Shown: piece after piece, positions 24,111 to 37,500 of the stretch
Position numbering within the stretch: position 1 is the stretch's first letter
How the letters are laid out: each line of letters starts with the position of its first letter
Origin: Pachypanchax playfairii
Lineage: Eukaryota > Chordata > Actinopteri > Cyprinodontiformes > Aplocheilidae
Direction: 5' to 3'
NCBI GenBank assembly: GCA_006937955.1
Contig: SSNP01000010.1
Coordinates: forward strand, 1,234,306 to 1,298,305
Length of the DNA stretch: 64,000 bases
The notes under the pieces: model-generated
Told to the model about the DNA's origin: nothing
The model's input: only the letters and a program-made list of their open reading frames with translations
Databases searched by the model: none
Program-made: the position numbers and the translations under genes

Positions 24111-25932
24111 GGATAGACAAATTATAATAAGTCAACTAGCAGATGACACAACCTTATTTCTTAAAAATGAAGATCAAATTCCTTTAGCATTGCATTCTAT
24201 TAGGCAATTCTCGAAAGCCTCTGGATTGCAATTGAACTTGAATAAATGTGAAATTCTGACAATTCATGACTCCCATCTACACTCCCTATATAACATAAAG
24301 GTTAAGAAGGAGGTCAAATATTTAGGAATTATTATTTCTAAAGATAAAACGACATTGGAAAATAAGAATGTTTGCAACAGTGTGGACAAGTGCAAGTCAA
24401 TTTTGAACAGGTGGTTGCAGAGGGATATCTCAATTTTTGGCAGAGTTCTTCTATCAAAAATGGACAGCCTGTCGAGACTTATTTACCCTGCCTTTTCCCT
24501 ACCCATTTCAGCAAGAACAATTAAAAAGATAAACGCTGTTAATTTCAAGTTCATATGGAGAAATAGATGTCAATATATAAGGAAGATAGATATGGTGAAA
24601 AACTATGAAGATGGGGGGTTGAATGCAATTGATTTTGATATTATGAACGGGGTTTTAAAATTGAAGTGGTTAAAATCTTACCTAACAAATAGTAATTCCT
24701 TTTGGTTCATTGTCCCTAATATGATTTTCCAAAAGATGGGTGGGATTGACTTTCTTCTGCGTTGTGATTTTGAATGTAGNTCACTACCAGCTAAACTCTC
24801 TGCTTTCCATCAGCAAGTCCTTCTCTATTGGAAGTTAATTTTTTGTCATAATTTTACTCCACATAATACACCAGTTTGGAACAATAGGTACATATTGCTC
24901 AATAGAAAATCTGTTTATGTAGAGGAATGGAGATCTAAGGGTGTTTGGGCTGTTGCACATTTTATGGACGATTCTGGAAACATGTTACAACATGAAGATT
25001 TCTGTGAAAAATACCAGCTTCACTGTAACGTTAAATATTATAATAGAATTTTAAAAGCCATACCAATTTCTTTGAGTTCAATGGTTAGAGAAGACACTCG
25101 ATACTCTGCAGTCTCCCCTGTACTAAGACAGCTCTGCATTGAAGGACTGAATTTTTGTGATTTCAAGTGCACTAACAAGGTTATTAGAAATTTTTTATTA
25201 AGTCAATATTATCCTAACCCAGTTAAAAGAATGTACATACTTAAGAATTTTGAAGTGGAAAAAATTAAGGAAATAAGGAAGAATTACATCTCTTTTCCCC
25301 TCCCACCTAAAGTAAAGGAGGTCAACTTCAAAATTTTGAACGAAATCTACCCTACAAATGAATTTTTGAGATTAAGATTTAATTTCGTTTTGAATCATTG
25401 TGTTTTTTGTGAAGAGAACATTGAAACCTTAGAACACCTTTTTTTTCATTGCAACTCAGTGCAATCCTTTTGGAAAGAGATGCAGAGCTGGTTACGGTCC
25501 AAGGAAATGATCTTACCATTGTCTGTGAAAACTATTTTTTTTGGCGTTTTTGATAAGAATAAGAATGTGAAATTTGTACTTAATAATTTTTTGTTACTAG
25601 GAAAATTTTTCATTCATAAATGCAGATACTTTAAATCCAAACCTTGTTTAACTCACTGGAGGAATGAGTTGAATCTTCTGAGCAAATCTCTAAAACTTGT
25701 TGAAGAGAAGAAAGCCCTTAAATTATTTTCTTTACTTGAAACATTTAATTTAATCTAAGATGGCCCCTCGAAGTTCATTTGTTTTATTTTTATTTTATGT
25801 TGCATTTATGCTGTGTATTTGTTTGTTGTAGAATCTGCTTAATTCATGCTGATGTACAAAAAAATATAGGGAAATGTTATTTGCCTTGTATGTCTGTATT
25901 TACTATTCTTTAATAAATAAATAAATAAAAAA
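24111..25932 (+). mobile_element. 5'-truncated LINE with intact 3' ORF and target duplications
   Basis: An 1822-bp retrotransposon insertion flanked by the 13-bp direct repeat AAATCAATGGATT (24098-24110 and 25933-25945). It ends in a TAAATAAATAAA-rich A tail, the hallmark of target-primed reverse transcription. The truncation falls in the reverse-transcriptase domain just before the ADD motif. The frame stays open to the tail, indicating recent insertion. It lies about 550 bp upstream of the MIPEP start codon, in opposite orientation to MIPEP. Confidence 0.93.
24112..25758 (+). pseudogene. LINE ORF2 C-terminal fragment (reverse transcriptase to zinc knuckle)
   Basis: About 548 codons without a stop. 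It opens with LADDTTLF (the catalytic [YF]ADD box, here with Leu first), then the thumb region (LQLNLNKCEIL, VKYLGI) and a long C-terminal domain with IWRNRC, KWLKSYL and LSAFHQQVL blocks. It ends in a Cys/His cluster (CVFC...EHLFFHC). This order resembles fish L1/Tx1-clade elements. The apparent start lies in target-site DNA, so the fragment has no native start and no endonuclease. One base (24780) is undetermined. Confidence 0.88.
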
Positions 25933-26204
25933 AAATCAATGGATTAAATAATTTAATCATGTTTTTTCACGTTTCCGCTGTTACGTCAAGTGTTTCCCAT
26001 CGACATGTTCTCTACCAACATTTCCCCACCATGTTTATAATTCATAAGTAAAACTGATGCTGTCATTTTGCATCATTAGTTAAGCTGCATGTTTGCTGAT
26101 GCAAATTTTGCCAAAACTGCACAGATTTACAAAATATATATTTTCTAATGTGACAGAATTTTAGAAACACCATATTTCTTATTTCCTCTCTACAAGATTC
26201 AGTC

Positions 26205-27350
26205 CAACACAAAATAGGCTTTGAATTTGTCTTTATTAACAGAAGGAATAAGTCATTCATTGCACTCCACAACCACATTGATTGCAGCAAAAGTTTTACT
26301 GTCAATTCTGTTTATTATAAAGGTGTAGTAGGAAAAAGAAAACATTGAGAAAAATGTCAAGCGACTGCATTTAGATACCTCCACATAAACAAAAAGAAAC
26401 CATGACTGTCAAAAAGGTTTCAGTCAAGTCTGAAAGAATTTAATACTGAAAGTAAGTAACACAGGACAATAAAAAAAGTCTTCCCAATATGAGAAATCAT
26501 TGTATTTTGCTTGAAGTACTTTAAGTTCTACGTACTTGGCAAAAAAAAAGTACCAAATTATGACACGACAAAAAAATGCAGATAGATGTAAGAAAAAAAC
26601 CCTCAAAATTTAAATTAACGCTTTGCTACTGACTGATCGTCAAGCCGTTTCAGACAATTTTATTCTCAATCACATATTTACATCTATTCACTAAGATACA
26701 AAACAAATCTAACGAGGGAAAAAAAAAAGAACGAAACTGAAATGTGTGGGGAAGAGAATTCATTAGTTCATTTGGCTCGTTTTATCTCACAATACAGTCA
26801 AGCTTTAAGTGTGTGGATTTCCAAAGGAGTGCTGTAGTCGTGGATCTCTTTGTTCCAGTCGGTGTGCTCAGACATCCGCCGACCTGAAATCGATTCTCAT
26901 CCTTACCTTAGCTCAAAAACAACTGCATGTCTCCAGACAACAGTAAACTTAGCTGACCCCTGAGTTTCTAATGCAAAACTAGTGTATTAAATACCTCATT
27001 ACAGTGTGTCTTAGTGCAAGCCAGCAATATGCTTGATTAAACAGAGGTATATTAGATAGCACCCAAGCTGATGAGATTTCCCCAGAATCTGCCGGACACA
27101 TTGCAACAAGCAGTATGAAGTGGGGGGGATGTTCCGCTCTGTCTTTATGAAACCAGCAGTTCAAATGCTTGAATTTGTGTTACATCTATAAACATGTTTT
27201 TCATAGAAAATGTAAATATCCCTGAATGAAACTGATTCACAGCATTTAATTCGAGGACTCCAGTGCTGCTACCATAACGTGGCCGTCACACGTCCCAAAC
27301 CTCTCCGGTAAATCTTCTCCTTCCTGTAATGCCTGCAGCCCCGCGCTCCT
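26205..27350 (-). other. Probable BRWD1 3' UTR
   Basis: About 1.1 kb of AT-rich, non-coding sequence follows the BRWD1 stop codon. On the minus strand an AATAAA occurs at 26232-26237, a reasonable polyadenylation signal that would end the transcript near 26205-26220. The end point is inferred, not observed. Confidence 0.45.
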
Positions 27351-28720
27351 TCATTCGCTGTCGACGTAATTCACCGTCCGCTTGCCGCGGTTCCGGGTGT
27401 TCACGCGTGTCTTTCGCGGCGGTTTACCATACGACTCATCGCTGTCGTCGTCTTCCTCCTCTTCCTCCGAGGCAGCTCGCTGGCGGCGCTGCATCAGCTG
27501 GCGGCTCGCGGCCCTTTCACTGATCCGTGTCCGTGCTCGGCTTCTCCTCTTTGGACTGCTGTGGGACCCTGAGCTGGCGAATGAGTTTTCAGAGACTGAA
27601 GACAACTGCTTGCTCTCTGAGTCTGAACTTTGTTTACTGCTGCTGTAACTTTTCCTTCTTTTAGGTTTTGGCTGCCTCACGTGTTTCCTCCTCGAACGTC
27701 CCATGTATTCCTCCTGACTGGAATCAGACTGGGATGACGTGTCGCTGTCTTTGCTTTCACACGAGTCTTTTTGGGATTCCCTTTTAGAGCGTTTGGAGGA
27801 GACGGACCTGCTGTTTCTATTGTCCTTGCGTAATGTCTTCCTGCCTTCATCCTCCTCCTCCTCCTCAGAGTCGGAGGTGTAAATGTGTTTCCTCTTATTG
27901 GAGATCCGATTCTTGGCTTCACTGGGAGACGGTCCCTTGGACAGTTTGGCGTTGTACCCGTCTTCCCGTGATTCCGTGTCTCTCTTGTTGCCGTTTCTTT
28001 GTCTACGCTGGTCTGCTGGAGCAGAGTCTTCCTCAGACAGAGAGTTGTCCACGATGTATTTCTTTTTCGGTAGAGCTCGAAGACTCAGCCATCTGCTTGA
28101 TGAATCGGCTGATGATCCGGTGGAGCGTTTCCTCCGGGACCTCCTGCATTTGTACTCCTGCTCTGAACTCTCTGAAACCGACGTGTTACAGCGAGGCCGT
28201 TTGTTCCTCGTTGGCCTCTTTGATTCAAAGTCGGCTCCGTCACCGGAGTGACTTTTTTCCGCCTCACTCCTCTTCACTCCTTTCTTCTGTAGGCTGGATC
28301 TCTTTGGAGAATCGCTGAGCTCGTCTGATTCTGCAGCATCCAGTTCGTGAGTTGAGGCAGATTTTTGTTTGTCTTGGCTTTTTGACAGTGAATTTTTACA
28401 TTTTTTCTTTGAGTCCCTGTGGAGCGATCTCTCCATGTTTCTTCCGTTTTGGTGGTTCTGTTTGTGGTGATCCTCTTCGTCTGAGCTTACAGCAGGCTTG
28501 TGACGTGTGGTTTGGCGGATGACATCATCTTCCTCCTCTTCGCTAACGATCTTACTTTTCCTCGCTGAAGCGGCGGCTGCGCTCCTAGAGGGTCTGTGAG
28601 GCGGGAGATCCCGCTCCTCCTCCCCGTCCTCAGAGCTGTCCTCTGTCGTTTCTTTTTGCTCAGAGTTGCTCTCAGATGTGTGACGCTGTCCACCGTGTCC
28701 GTTCACATGGGACAAAGTAT
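27351..28720 (-). CDS. BRWD1: BRWD1 last coding exon, low-complexity charged tail
   Basis: A 1,370-bp exon encoding about 456 residues, ending VNYVDSE and a TGA at 27351-27353. Composition is dominated by Ser, Glu, Asp, Arg and Lys, with many SSE/SDSE acidic clusters (candidate CK2 sites) between basic RRKR blocks. It has no folded domain I can recognise and is probably disordered. The long plus-strand open frames over this exon are shadows of its repetitive codon use. Confidence 0.93.
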
Positions 28721-31493
28721 CTGAGAAGAAGAAAAGTCCAACTGATGAGAACAACCTGCCACATTGGACAATGTGACAATGGATGGACAATTTAAACTGC
28801 GTTTCTCACCTTTTTCCTTCGTCTTGACAGTCTGTCTCGTTTGTTTGATGGACTTTGCGTCTCCGTTCTGCTTGATCTGAGATAAGGATGAAGAATCACT
28901 GTCATCGCCGACTTCCTCCTCCTTGGATTCATCAGCTGATTCCTTTGTATTCCGAGAACCTAGAAAATAAATAAATAAATATTCTTACGTCTGTATTTTC
29001 TGAAAGAATAAGTTGTAAATAGTGTTTGTAGATTTTAAGTTTTACCCAACAGTGATTTTGTTTTGCTTCTTGAAAAAAATCTGAAATCTTTGTGTACCTC
29101 CAGTTGACGTTTCCCCGTCCGAGTCGGAGCTGCTCCGAATCACCGCCGTGCGTTTGCTGCTACGGACCAGGTGGCGAAGACTGCTGCTGCTTCTCCTCGG
29201 TCTCTCTTCCTCTTCAAAGTCTTCATCAGACGCTTCCAGGAGTTTTATCTTATTCACAGCGGCTCTTGCGGTCTTTCTCTTGAGGGACCTGCGAGCAGCG
29301 AACTCCTGATCCCCGTCCGAGCCCTGAGACGTGGCTCCGTCAGAGTCCCCGCGGGGACGGCGCCTCTCTCGACGAGACGACTGGCTGCCGTAGCCGTTTA
29401 TCTCTGCTCTGCTTTCTGTAAACGAGCCGTTCAGAATGAGGGCGGTGAAACGGCGTGTTGGTTTTGATGCTGAGCGTATTGTTTACCTGTCCTGCTCCGG
29501 TCTCCAGCAGCTCTGTTCCTGGTCTGTCTCGTCCTTCTGTTGGCATAGTGATGACCTGAAGACTGAGAAGACGCCTCTCCATCTTCTCTCTCTCCACCTT
29601 CACTCTCTGATTCCTCCTCTTCCTTTCTGCTCTCAGCAGCTAAACAAAACAACATTTACAGACGTCTTTTATTTCAAACTGAACTTTTAAAACGTAACAC
29701 TTTCAGATTTATTTGAGCTCACGTCTCCCCCGACCTTTTTTCTTCTGCTTGCTTCTTGTAACTCTGACATTTTGTCGGTTTTTTCGCTGATGCTTTGAAG
29801 AACCTGGATGCGCCTCTTCATCTGAATCACTCGGCTCGCTCTCACTTTCAGACTCTACGGGAGAAAAACAGCTTCATTCGATCAGAGTTCTAAACTCAAG
29901 AGAAAATGTGAAGATATTTTTTACTAACTAATGTTCTATATGACGCGTATCGTATGTCTCCAGAATCTGGATTTTACACCATCCCGGTAATAAAGTTATC
30001 AAGGAGGATTCATAGTTTTAGTTTAGTTGAATCTGCATCAATGATTTATATCAGCAAATCAAACAGAAGCATTTCTTCTTGTTGGAGAAAAAATTCCTGG
30101 AAACAAAAAAAGTATTTCAAACCTTTTCAGCAGGTTAAAGGCTGGAAGAGGCTCTGAAGTCGTGTTTTATCACATATATCACAGAAACGTGTTACAGAGG
30201 ACTCAAAGTATAAACATGTTCCGTCTGAGTACCTGCTGTGGATGAAGCAGCTTTGGAACCGGACTCGTCCTCTGAGGAGCTGTGACCTGAGCTGCTGCTC
30301 CGACTCCACCTGGCTCTCTCAGGAACAGACACTTTGGTTGAGGTAGATTTGGTTACTGATATCGACTCCAATTTTTCCTGAGTTTTTACTGCAGCCCTTT
30401 TTTGACTTGGGGGTGAAAAAAAGTGTTTTTTTTAATCTGACTGTATCAACATGTACAAACAAGCAAGATAATAATCAGAGAAACTCCTGAACATCTGTTG
30501 TGTGCTGCAAGTTGCAACAGGAGGAAACTGGAGGTGGATCTACGTGCACGAGGAGAGGAGAGGGATTCTAACACACCTGGCTGCTGCAGAGGGCTGATCC
30601 TGCTGTTGGGTTTTCTTGCGAAACCTCTGGCTGCGGCGGAGCCTATCGCTGCTTTTGACAGCCGTTTTATACTCTGATATGATTGTGCTGATGTGCTCCT
30701 CGAAGAAGGCAGACAGCCGTAAGGTCATACTGTAAATCTAGGAGAGATAAAAGAGTCTAAAGGTAAAATCCTCGATGACTCACAACATTTAGCAAAAGTT
30801 TGAAGCAGGAGGTTTTAACAGCCCGCTACCTTGGAGCGTTTGTTGGGCGTGTACGCTTTAGCATTGGCGAATATTAAACGCGTGTCTTTGCACAGCTCGA
30901 TGGGGTTTTCGTAGCCATCCTCGTCCAGGGTCCTCTTCACTGTGCCAAAGTCCATCGGTGTATCAATAATGTCAAAGTAGTCCTACATATGCAAACAAAA
31001 CCAGGTTTATACCTCCAGAATACAGTTTTTTAATGGATTGTTCTCAGCTGTGTAGGTTTGATCAGATTAGGAGCATTCTGACCCAATTGATGCAATTCAG
31101 ATTCTTTATTAGCACCAAAAACAGGATTAAGTTGAAGTGAACTTACCGGGTAGTTCTCGGGATCAACAGGCTGTCTGAACGGTTCCGAGTCCTGACAGCC
31201 AAAAATATAATTGAGCAGTTTCTTGCACTGTTCCTTCCAAGCATCTCTGTCTGGCAGCACCTCAGCAGAATGCTGCAGATACCAAGAACAACAAAAAATC
31301 CCTAGAAAACGTGTTGCTGAAGTCTGAATTCTCCAACAAAACAATCCTGTAGCGTCTCTAAAATAATCGTTCTATTTATGAGACATATTTATATTCAGTT
31401 CCTAATTTCTCTTGTTCAGTTACCTGACGCAGTCTGTGTCCTGAAGATGTTCCTGGTGCTTCTGCATCTTCTTCCTAAACACAGAAGAAGTGT

Positions 31494-31527
<34 letters not shown>

Positions 31528-34500
31528 GATCACAGACAAAAACAAGATACACAAACTTCTTATCATTCCTGAACACAACAAAAATTTGATGGAACACCGT
31601 CAGGTTTTTCCATGTTGAAGTCATTAGTAAAATTTTAGTGGCCACACCCATATTTAACATACACCAGTGTGTGTTTGATACAACATTAATTAAAAAAAAT
31701 CCCATATGCTTATATTTCTTTCCGCTTGTTAGGAATGTGTCTAAAAGGCTGGATGATCTGTCTGGACTTACCTCGTCGTCGTCGTCCATTTCTTCCACAG
31801 CGTTGTAAATCTCCATGATGTCTGTGCAGCTCGGATTACTGAGAGGAAAAAGATCATTTAAGATATAAAATTATTCATATAAATAACTGTCATTTATCGT
31901 CATGAATATTGTGAAGAAAATGGTTTTACAAACATTCTGTAACATACTTGACAAATTTCTGGAGGACGTTTGAGAGGATCTTTGCAGAGTGGGCGATTTT
32001 GCTCCTCGGTTCATTGAAAGTGTGAGCGTTGTGTGCGATATAACGGGCATCCCAAATTAATGCTGAGAGACGCCTGCAGAGCACATCACAAAACATTAAG
32101 CTAATTTAGCAGCAGAAGAAGAGAAACCATCACAACAAGAGATGGAGAGATACGAACCTGTAGAATCTGTTCATCAGACGCAGTTTGATGGTGCCCAGGT
32201 CGGTGGGATAGGCGATCACAGTGCAGTAGGTGGGGTACTGGACCAAGTCCACCGGACCAGAAAACGGAGCTGCAATCTCTGTATCAAATATATAATCAAT
32301 ATGTGACTGATGAAACCCTCCACTGTTACATCCTGCAGACCTTCAGGTACCCAAACAACAGGTAAACAACTAAATATAAGCTCAAAGAAAAAAGTCAGAT
32401 AAAGTTGCCTGTAAACACACCGACAGTGATCAGCTGATCGATGCCAGCGATGATGCGTTCACACTCTTCGTCCCTGCTCCTCTCACCCCACTCCCCCAGC
32501 AGAGGTTTATACATCAGTTCTTTCATCTCCTGGGCCGTCACGGGGATCCCGCCTCCCTCCGTCTCCGGCTGCTGGGCTGCACGACGCAAAACTTTTTCAA
32601 TATGTAATGAAGTCAAAAACACTGAACATATTAAAGAAGTTGGCTAAAAGCTTGTGAAGACTTTGTTACCATCATCTAGAATAGGTTCCAAATCCCAGGG
32701 ACTGAGTTTCTCAGTTTCTCCGTTGTCCCATCTGTTAAAACAGTCAGAAATCAAGATGGTTGCTTGTTGAATAATATGAAATTTGAGTATTAATTTGAGC
32801 AGGTAACTAGGAAAAGATATATCCTTGTCTGATGTTAGGGACAAACAAATGTTTCCTGGTTCTACCCACCTGACTTTAAAGCACTGGAAGAGGCTGTCTG
32901 GGTATTCTGGCTGGTAGGGCTCCTGACAGACGATCGTCCCAAACCACCAAGCGTCGTCTATCACTGAGCGAAATCTGTCGTCTGTGATTCAGAACAAGTT
33001 TATATGTCTGTCACTTATTTATCTAAACGGCTAAAGGATCAAACCATTTTAAATAAAAACAAAATCTTATTAACATTTAGACTGAGAAAACAAATCTGAT
33101 GGAGTCTCTGTTCCTGCATCAACATGAAGTTATTCAAATATTTAACCGTTTTACAGAAGATCAAACTAACAGCTCGTTCGTGTCGACTCACTCGGCTGCC
33201 AGTTTCTACGAAGAGCTTCATCATAACTTTGTCTCAGAACTAGAAAATCAATCACGTCCGGCATGTCGTGATATCTGCAAACAACAAAAAGTCCAATTAA
33301 TGCACATAAAAATAAGTAACACAAAAACAAGACTAAAAAGTGTCTTAATATTTTTAAACTAAGATGAAGTCACATGATCAGAGTCCAACGTGAGCTGCCT
33401 ACTTGATAGAGAAGGACTTGTCTGTGATTTTGCCCGTGCCGTGGTCGATAAGCGTCAGCTTCAGGCAGCAGAGCGTCGGAGGACAGACTTCATATTTGAT
33501 TCCAGTGATCTTCACAAACTCTTGGTCCTAAAAAAAAAAGGTATGTCGTCTTGGTGAAGATTTTGTAGAAGACAGAGAACTTGTAACATTTTTTGCTGCT
33601 TTGAAAGTGTCAGCTGAAACATTTTGATCTTCCTCGATCGATCGTACCCTCAGCGCCAATTTTTTCCAGGGTTGTTTTTCCAGGTTGATGGGGTAAAGCT
33701 CATTCCGACTCACAGCCTCGACGTAAGCCTCGTGCCCCTGACGGAAGTAGATCACCTGACAGGAAAATGGTACTTTATCTTTAGTAACTTCATCCAAAGA
33801 GCTTTGATCTCAACTCAAGCTGGAGACAAGAAATTACAACTCTGAGCCAAAACTCTCAAAATTAAATAAAAGACACATCGTTACAGCCACAAAAAATATA
33901 CTGAATAAACTTGATCAAACATTAAAATACGGTGATAATTATAAGTTATGTTTTCACATGCCTCATCGCCCATTTGAGGAACAAAGGGAGACTTCCTGGG
34001 AATGACATCAGTGATCCACGCAGATGGTCTGAACTCATTGGACACTTCCCTGTTAATGGACGGTCGGACCTTTGGACGCTGATTGGAGCACCGAGAATAA
34101 CACGTGAATCCGTTTTAAGACGTTCATACCGCAGAAGATTTTAAACAACTGATGACTTTAGATTTAGTAGAATTAGTAAACTCACCCTGGGGGACTTGGC
34201 TTTTGCCTTCTTAGTCTTCTCTTTGCGTTTCTTTCCATGTTTTTCTTCCTCGTCACTTTGCTCCTTCTCCTCTTCATCCTCGTTTTCTTCCTCCTCCTCT
34301 TCCTCCGAGCTGATGAGCCTGCATCGCATTCGTTTCCGTAACGACAGGGGCGTGGAGGGCTGCAGGTTTATACCAGCATCAGCTGTCCAGTCTGAGTACA
34401 CGCTGGATGTGTGGCTGTGTGGTCAGAAGAATCACACGTGATTCCAACATCAAAACTCAATGTTCTAAACCAGTTCCAACTAGCTGAGACAGCCTTAGAG

Positions 34501-37500
34501 ATGACGTTCTACCTGGAGCTGTCACTGTTCCACTCTTCCTCATCGTTAGACGAGTCCAGTTCAGTGCCGTCCAGTTCATTGTCCTGGGGGGGAAGAAACA
34601 CCTCAAAACACAAAAACCAAAACTGTGTACCGGACACATTTACAGAGTGAGTCAGCGGTGAGTCATGTGGTACCTCTGAGTGCACGTCTGAACTGGCAGT
34701 TTCCTCTCTGTCTTCACACGAGTCCAGTTCTGATGATGCTCTGCAGCCGTGGGGTCGCTTCACTGCAGAGGGCTCATCATCAGAATCATCCTGGAGACAG
34801 AGAAGACTGACTGAGAGTCGAAATAATAAGGAATAAACCCTGATGTTGTAACATTCTAATAAGAGCTTAATAATGTAAAAACTAGGGCCGGAACTTTAAC
34901 GCATTAATTAATTACACAAAAATAACGCGTTAACTTTTTAACGTATTTTAAATCGCACTTATTTAAGCACCGCGGAACGTCTCTCGAGTTTCAGTGGACC
35001 GATTAATTATTTGAGACAACAACAAACCACAGTGAACATGAACGAAGAAGCGACCGCTTGGTTGGTCCCGTGGACGGGAAGTTTGTTATAAAAAACGACT
35101 GGATGGAAGCGTGAATAAGAACATGTGTGCAAGCTATGCAGCAAGGAATTTGCATGTCACAGCAGCACATCGGACCAAAAGTATCACCTCAATGTTAAAC
35201 ATATAGCAGCTAGCGTGGACGTTAGCCCGACTCTGAGTACAAGTGTAGACATTTTCTACACTTCATGCACTGGTCTGTTGGACTTGGTTGAACAAAAATA
35301 AACAATATTTTGTTGCTTAAGCTTATGTGTATTCAGTCATGATTCAATGGTACACTTAAAAATTTCTCACTGTTCTCGAGTCAAATATTTATGTGATTAA
35401 TTTCGATAAATTAATTACAAAGCCTCTAATTAATTAGATTAAAATGTTTAATCAAGTCCCGGCCCTAGTAAAAACAGATAAAACAATAAGATTAGTGAAA
35501 GTCCTGCTCCGTTCCAGTAATTTTAACAACAACACAAAGTCTAATGATGATTTGGCAGAATTCATGTTACAGATTTATACACGATGACCACATATTGTTA
35601 ACAGCAGTTCACACAAATGGACTGAAGTCCATCCTCAGCGACCAGGTGAAGACACGTACTCGACAGCTGCTGTAGATGATGCGTCTCTTCTTGGTGTTGT
35701 ATAGAAGCACCTCCTCTTCTCCTCTGGCTATTCGAATTCCCTCCTGGTCTCTGAAAAATCAGTTTCATACTGGTTTATTTTGAGAAAAACCCAAAACGGG
35801 AAAGAAAATTCAATCAGATCCAATAAACAAGAGGTCGAGTGACGAGGTTTTGTTTCCCATCTTTCAGTCTTTAGAAATCAGGACAGCAGAAGGCTGATAG
35901 ACTGTTAGGATTTCTCTCTCTAGTTGGTCCGTTTTTTCCATCATGAAAACTAGATAAATTTAATCTGAGTAAACATTTCTATAATATAACTTAAAAATGT
36001 ATTTACAACAGTGAACTGGCTGTAGCCTCATTCTTATTTGGCTACATGAGCTGATACATGAAAGATAATTGATTAATTAAATCTAACTGATTAATCACCT
36101 ACATCTACCATAATAATCAAACTCTTAATGATTGATACTTCTGGTCAGGAATGTTTTTGCAGCTGATAAGAAAACACTGATTTTGGAAAACTTTTTAATT
36201 TGCATCTAATGAAAATTAAGAAAATAATCTGAAAAATATGTTAAAAACTTTCATTCAGAGCATCAAGAACAGTTACAACATTTTTACCTCCTTATTTAAC
36301 AGGATGTCACGAGGACTATGACAGCATGAACTTCATAAGAAACAGTGGCGGTAAGCTGAAGTCATGATGGTGTTGCAGTAGGAAAAGTACTGTAACGAGC
36401 TCTTGATCAATACTTATAGTTTAAATCTGAAGTTTGAAACATACATGTAGCAGCTGGGAGGCAGTTCTGGTACCACCACCCTGCGTCTCCAGGCCTGCAG
36501 GTCTCTCTCTGTGGCCATCTGGCTGCGAGGAGCATTTTGGTGCATCTGTCTCACGCCCTCTACTTGTCCGCTGCGGCGCAGACCCACATTAGGAGGAGAC
36601 TGAACATCTGCTCGGTCATTCACAGATACTGCAGTGAAAGAAAAGATAAGGAGGAGTACAGTAAAGGACAGCAGGTTCAAGTCAATCCAGATGAACCCTG
36701 TTATTACGCTGGTACCTCTGCGTGGTGTGCTCGGTACTGGTGCCAACACCGGGCCGTGTCCTTCAGCTTGTCCTTCTGCTGAACCTGGTGTTGCTTCTGC
36801 CTGAGGCAGGTTCTGCCGGTCCTGTCGCTCCTGCAGCTGACGGATGGCCTCATCCAGGAGGCTGCTGCGTCTCACTGTTACCTCCTCGTGCTCTGTAGTC
36901 TGCTGACTGATGACCTGCTCCACCACTTCTCCATCACCTGAGAAGACACAGAAGGGTCCGGCTCAAGGTGATTTCATAATGTTCTAGATCAAGTGAACTG
37001 ATGTTAAGAAGGTGATAAATACATCACATATAAAAAGCCTGTTTTATAACACAAGTTTAATAAAGCTACATATACTTACTGGTGGCTACATATCCCAGCT
37101 GTGGAACCAGGTGCTCAGAAGCGATGTTCTCCCTCCCAGGAACAAGACGCTGGAATCTAAAGTCAAGTCACAGATTACAGTTTATCTTAAGGCTGTTTTA
37201 AAGACACACGTAAAACCAATAACCATTTCATTCATGTCTTAGTGACCTTGGTGGATGAGGGTTTCCATCAACATCCACCAGGAACGGTGGGGGCATGAGA
37301 TGAGGCGCCTGCTGCGTCTGCTCATCCAGCACAAAGCCGTTAGCATCCCGAATGAGCGGCCGGTAATCTGTGTGGAAGAACACCTGGTCCGGAAGCTGCA
37401 GGGATTGAATTAAACTGTCACTCTTTGCTGCTCAGTTTATTATCATAGATTTTACTGTCAGTGTTACTTTTTAAGTTACTGAAAAGGGTCTTGAAAAGTG

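Noticed and set aside
24109..25758. Treating the LINE fragment as a complete protein-coding gene
   Set aside because: The apparent start is a TTG in the target-site duplication, and the N-terminal endonuclease and most of the reverse transcriptase are missing.
27833..28318. Plus-strand Ser/Cys-rich frames over the BRWD1 last exon
   Set aside because: They arise from the repetitive Ser/Glu/Arg codons of the BRWD1 tail read in the wrong direction.
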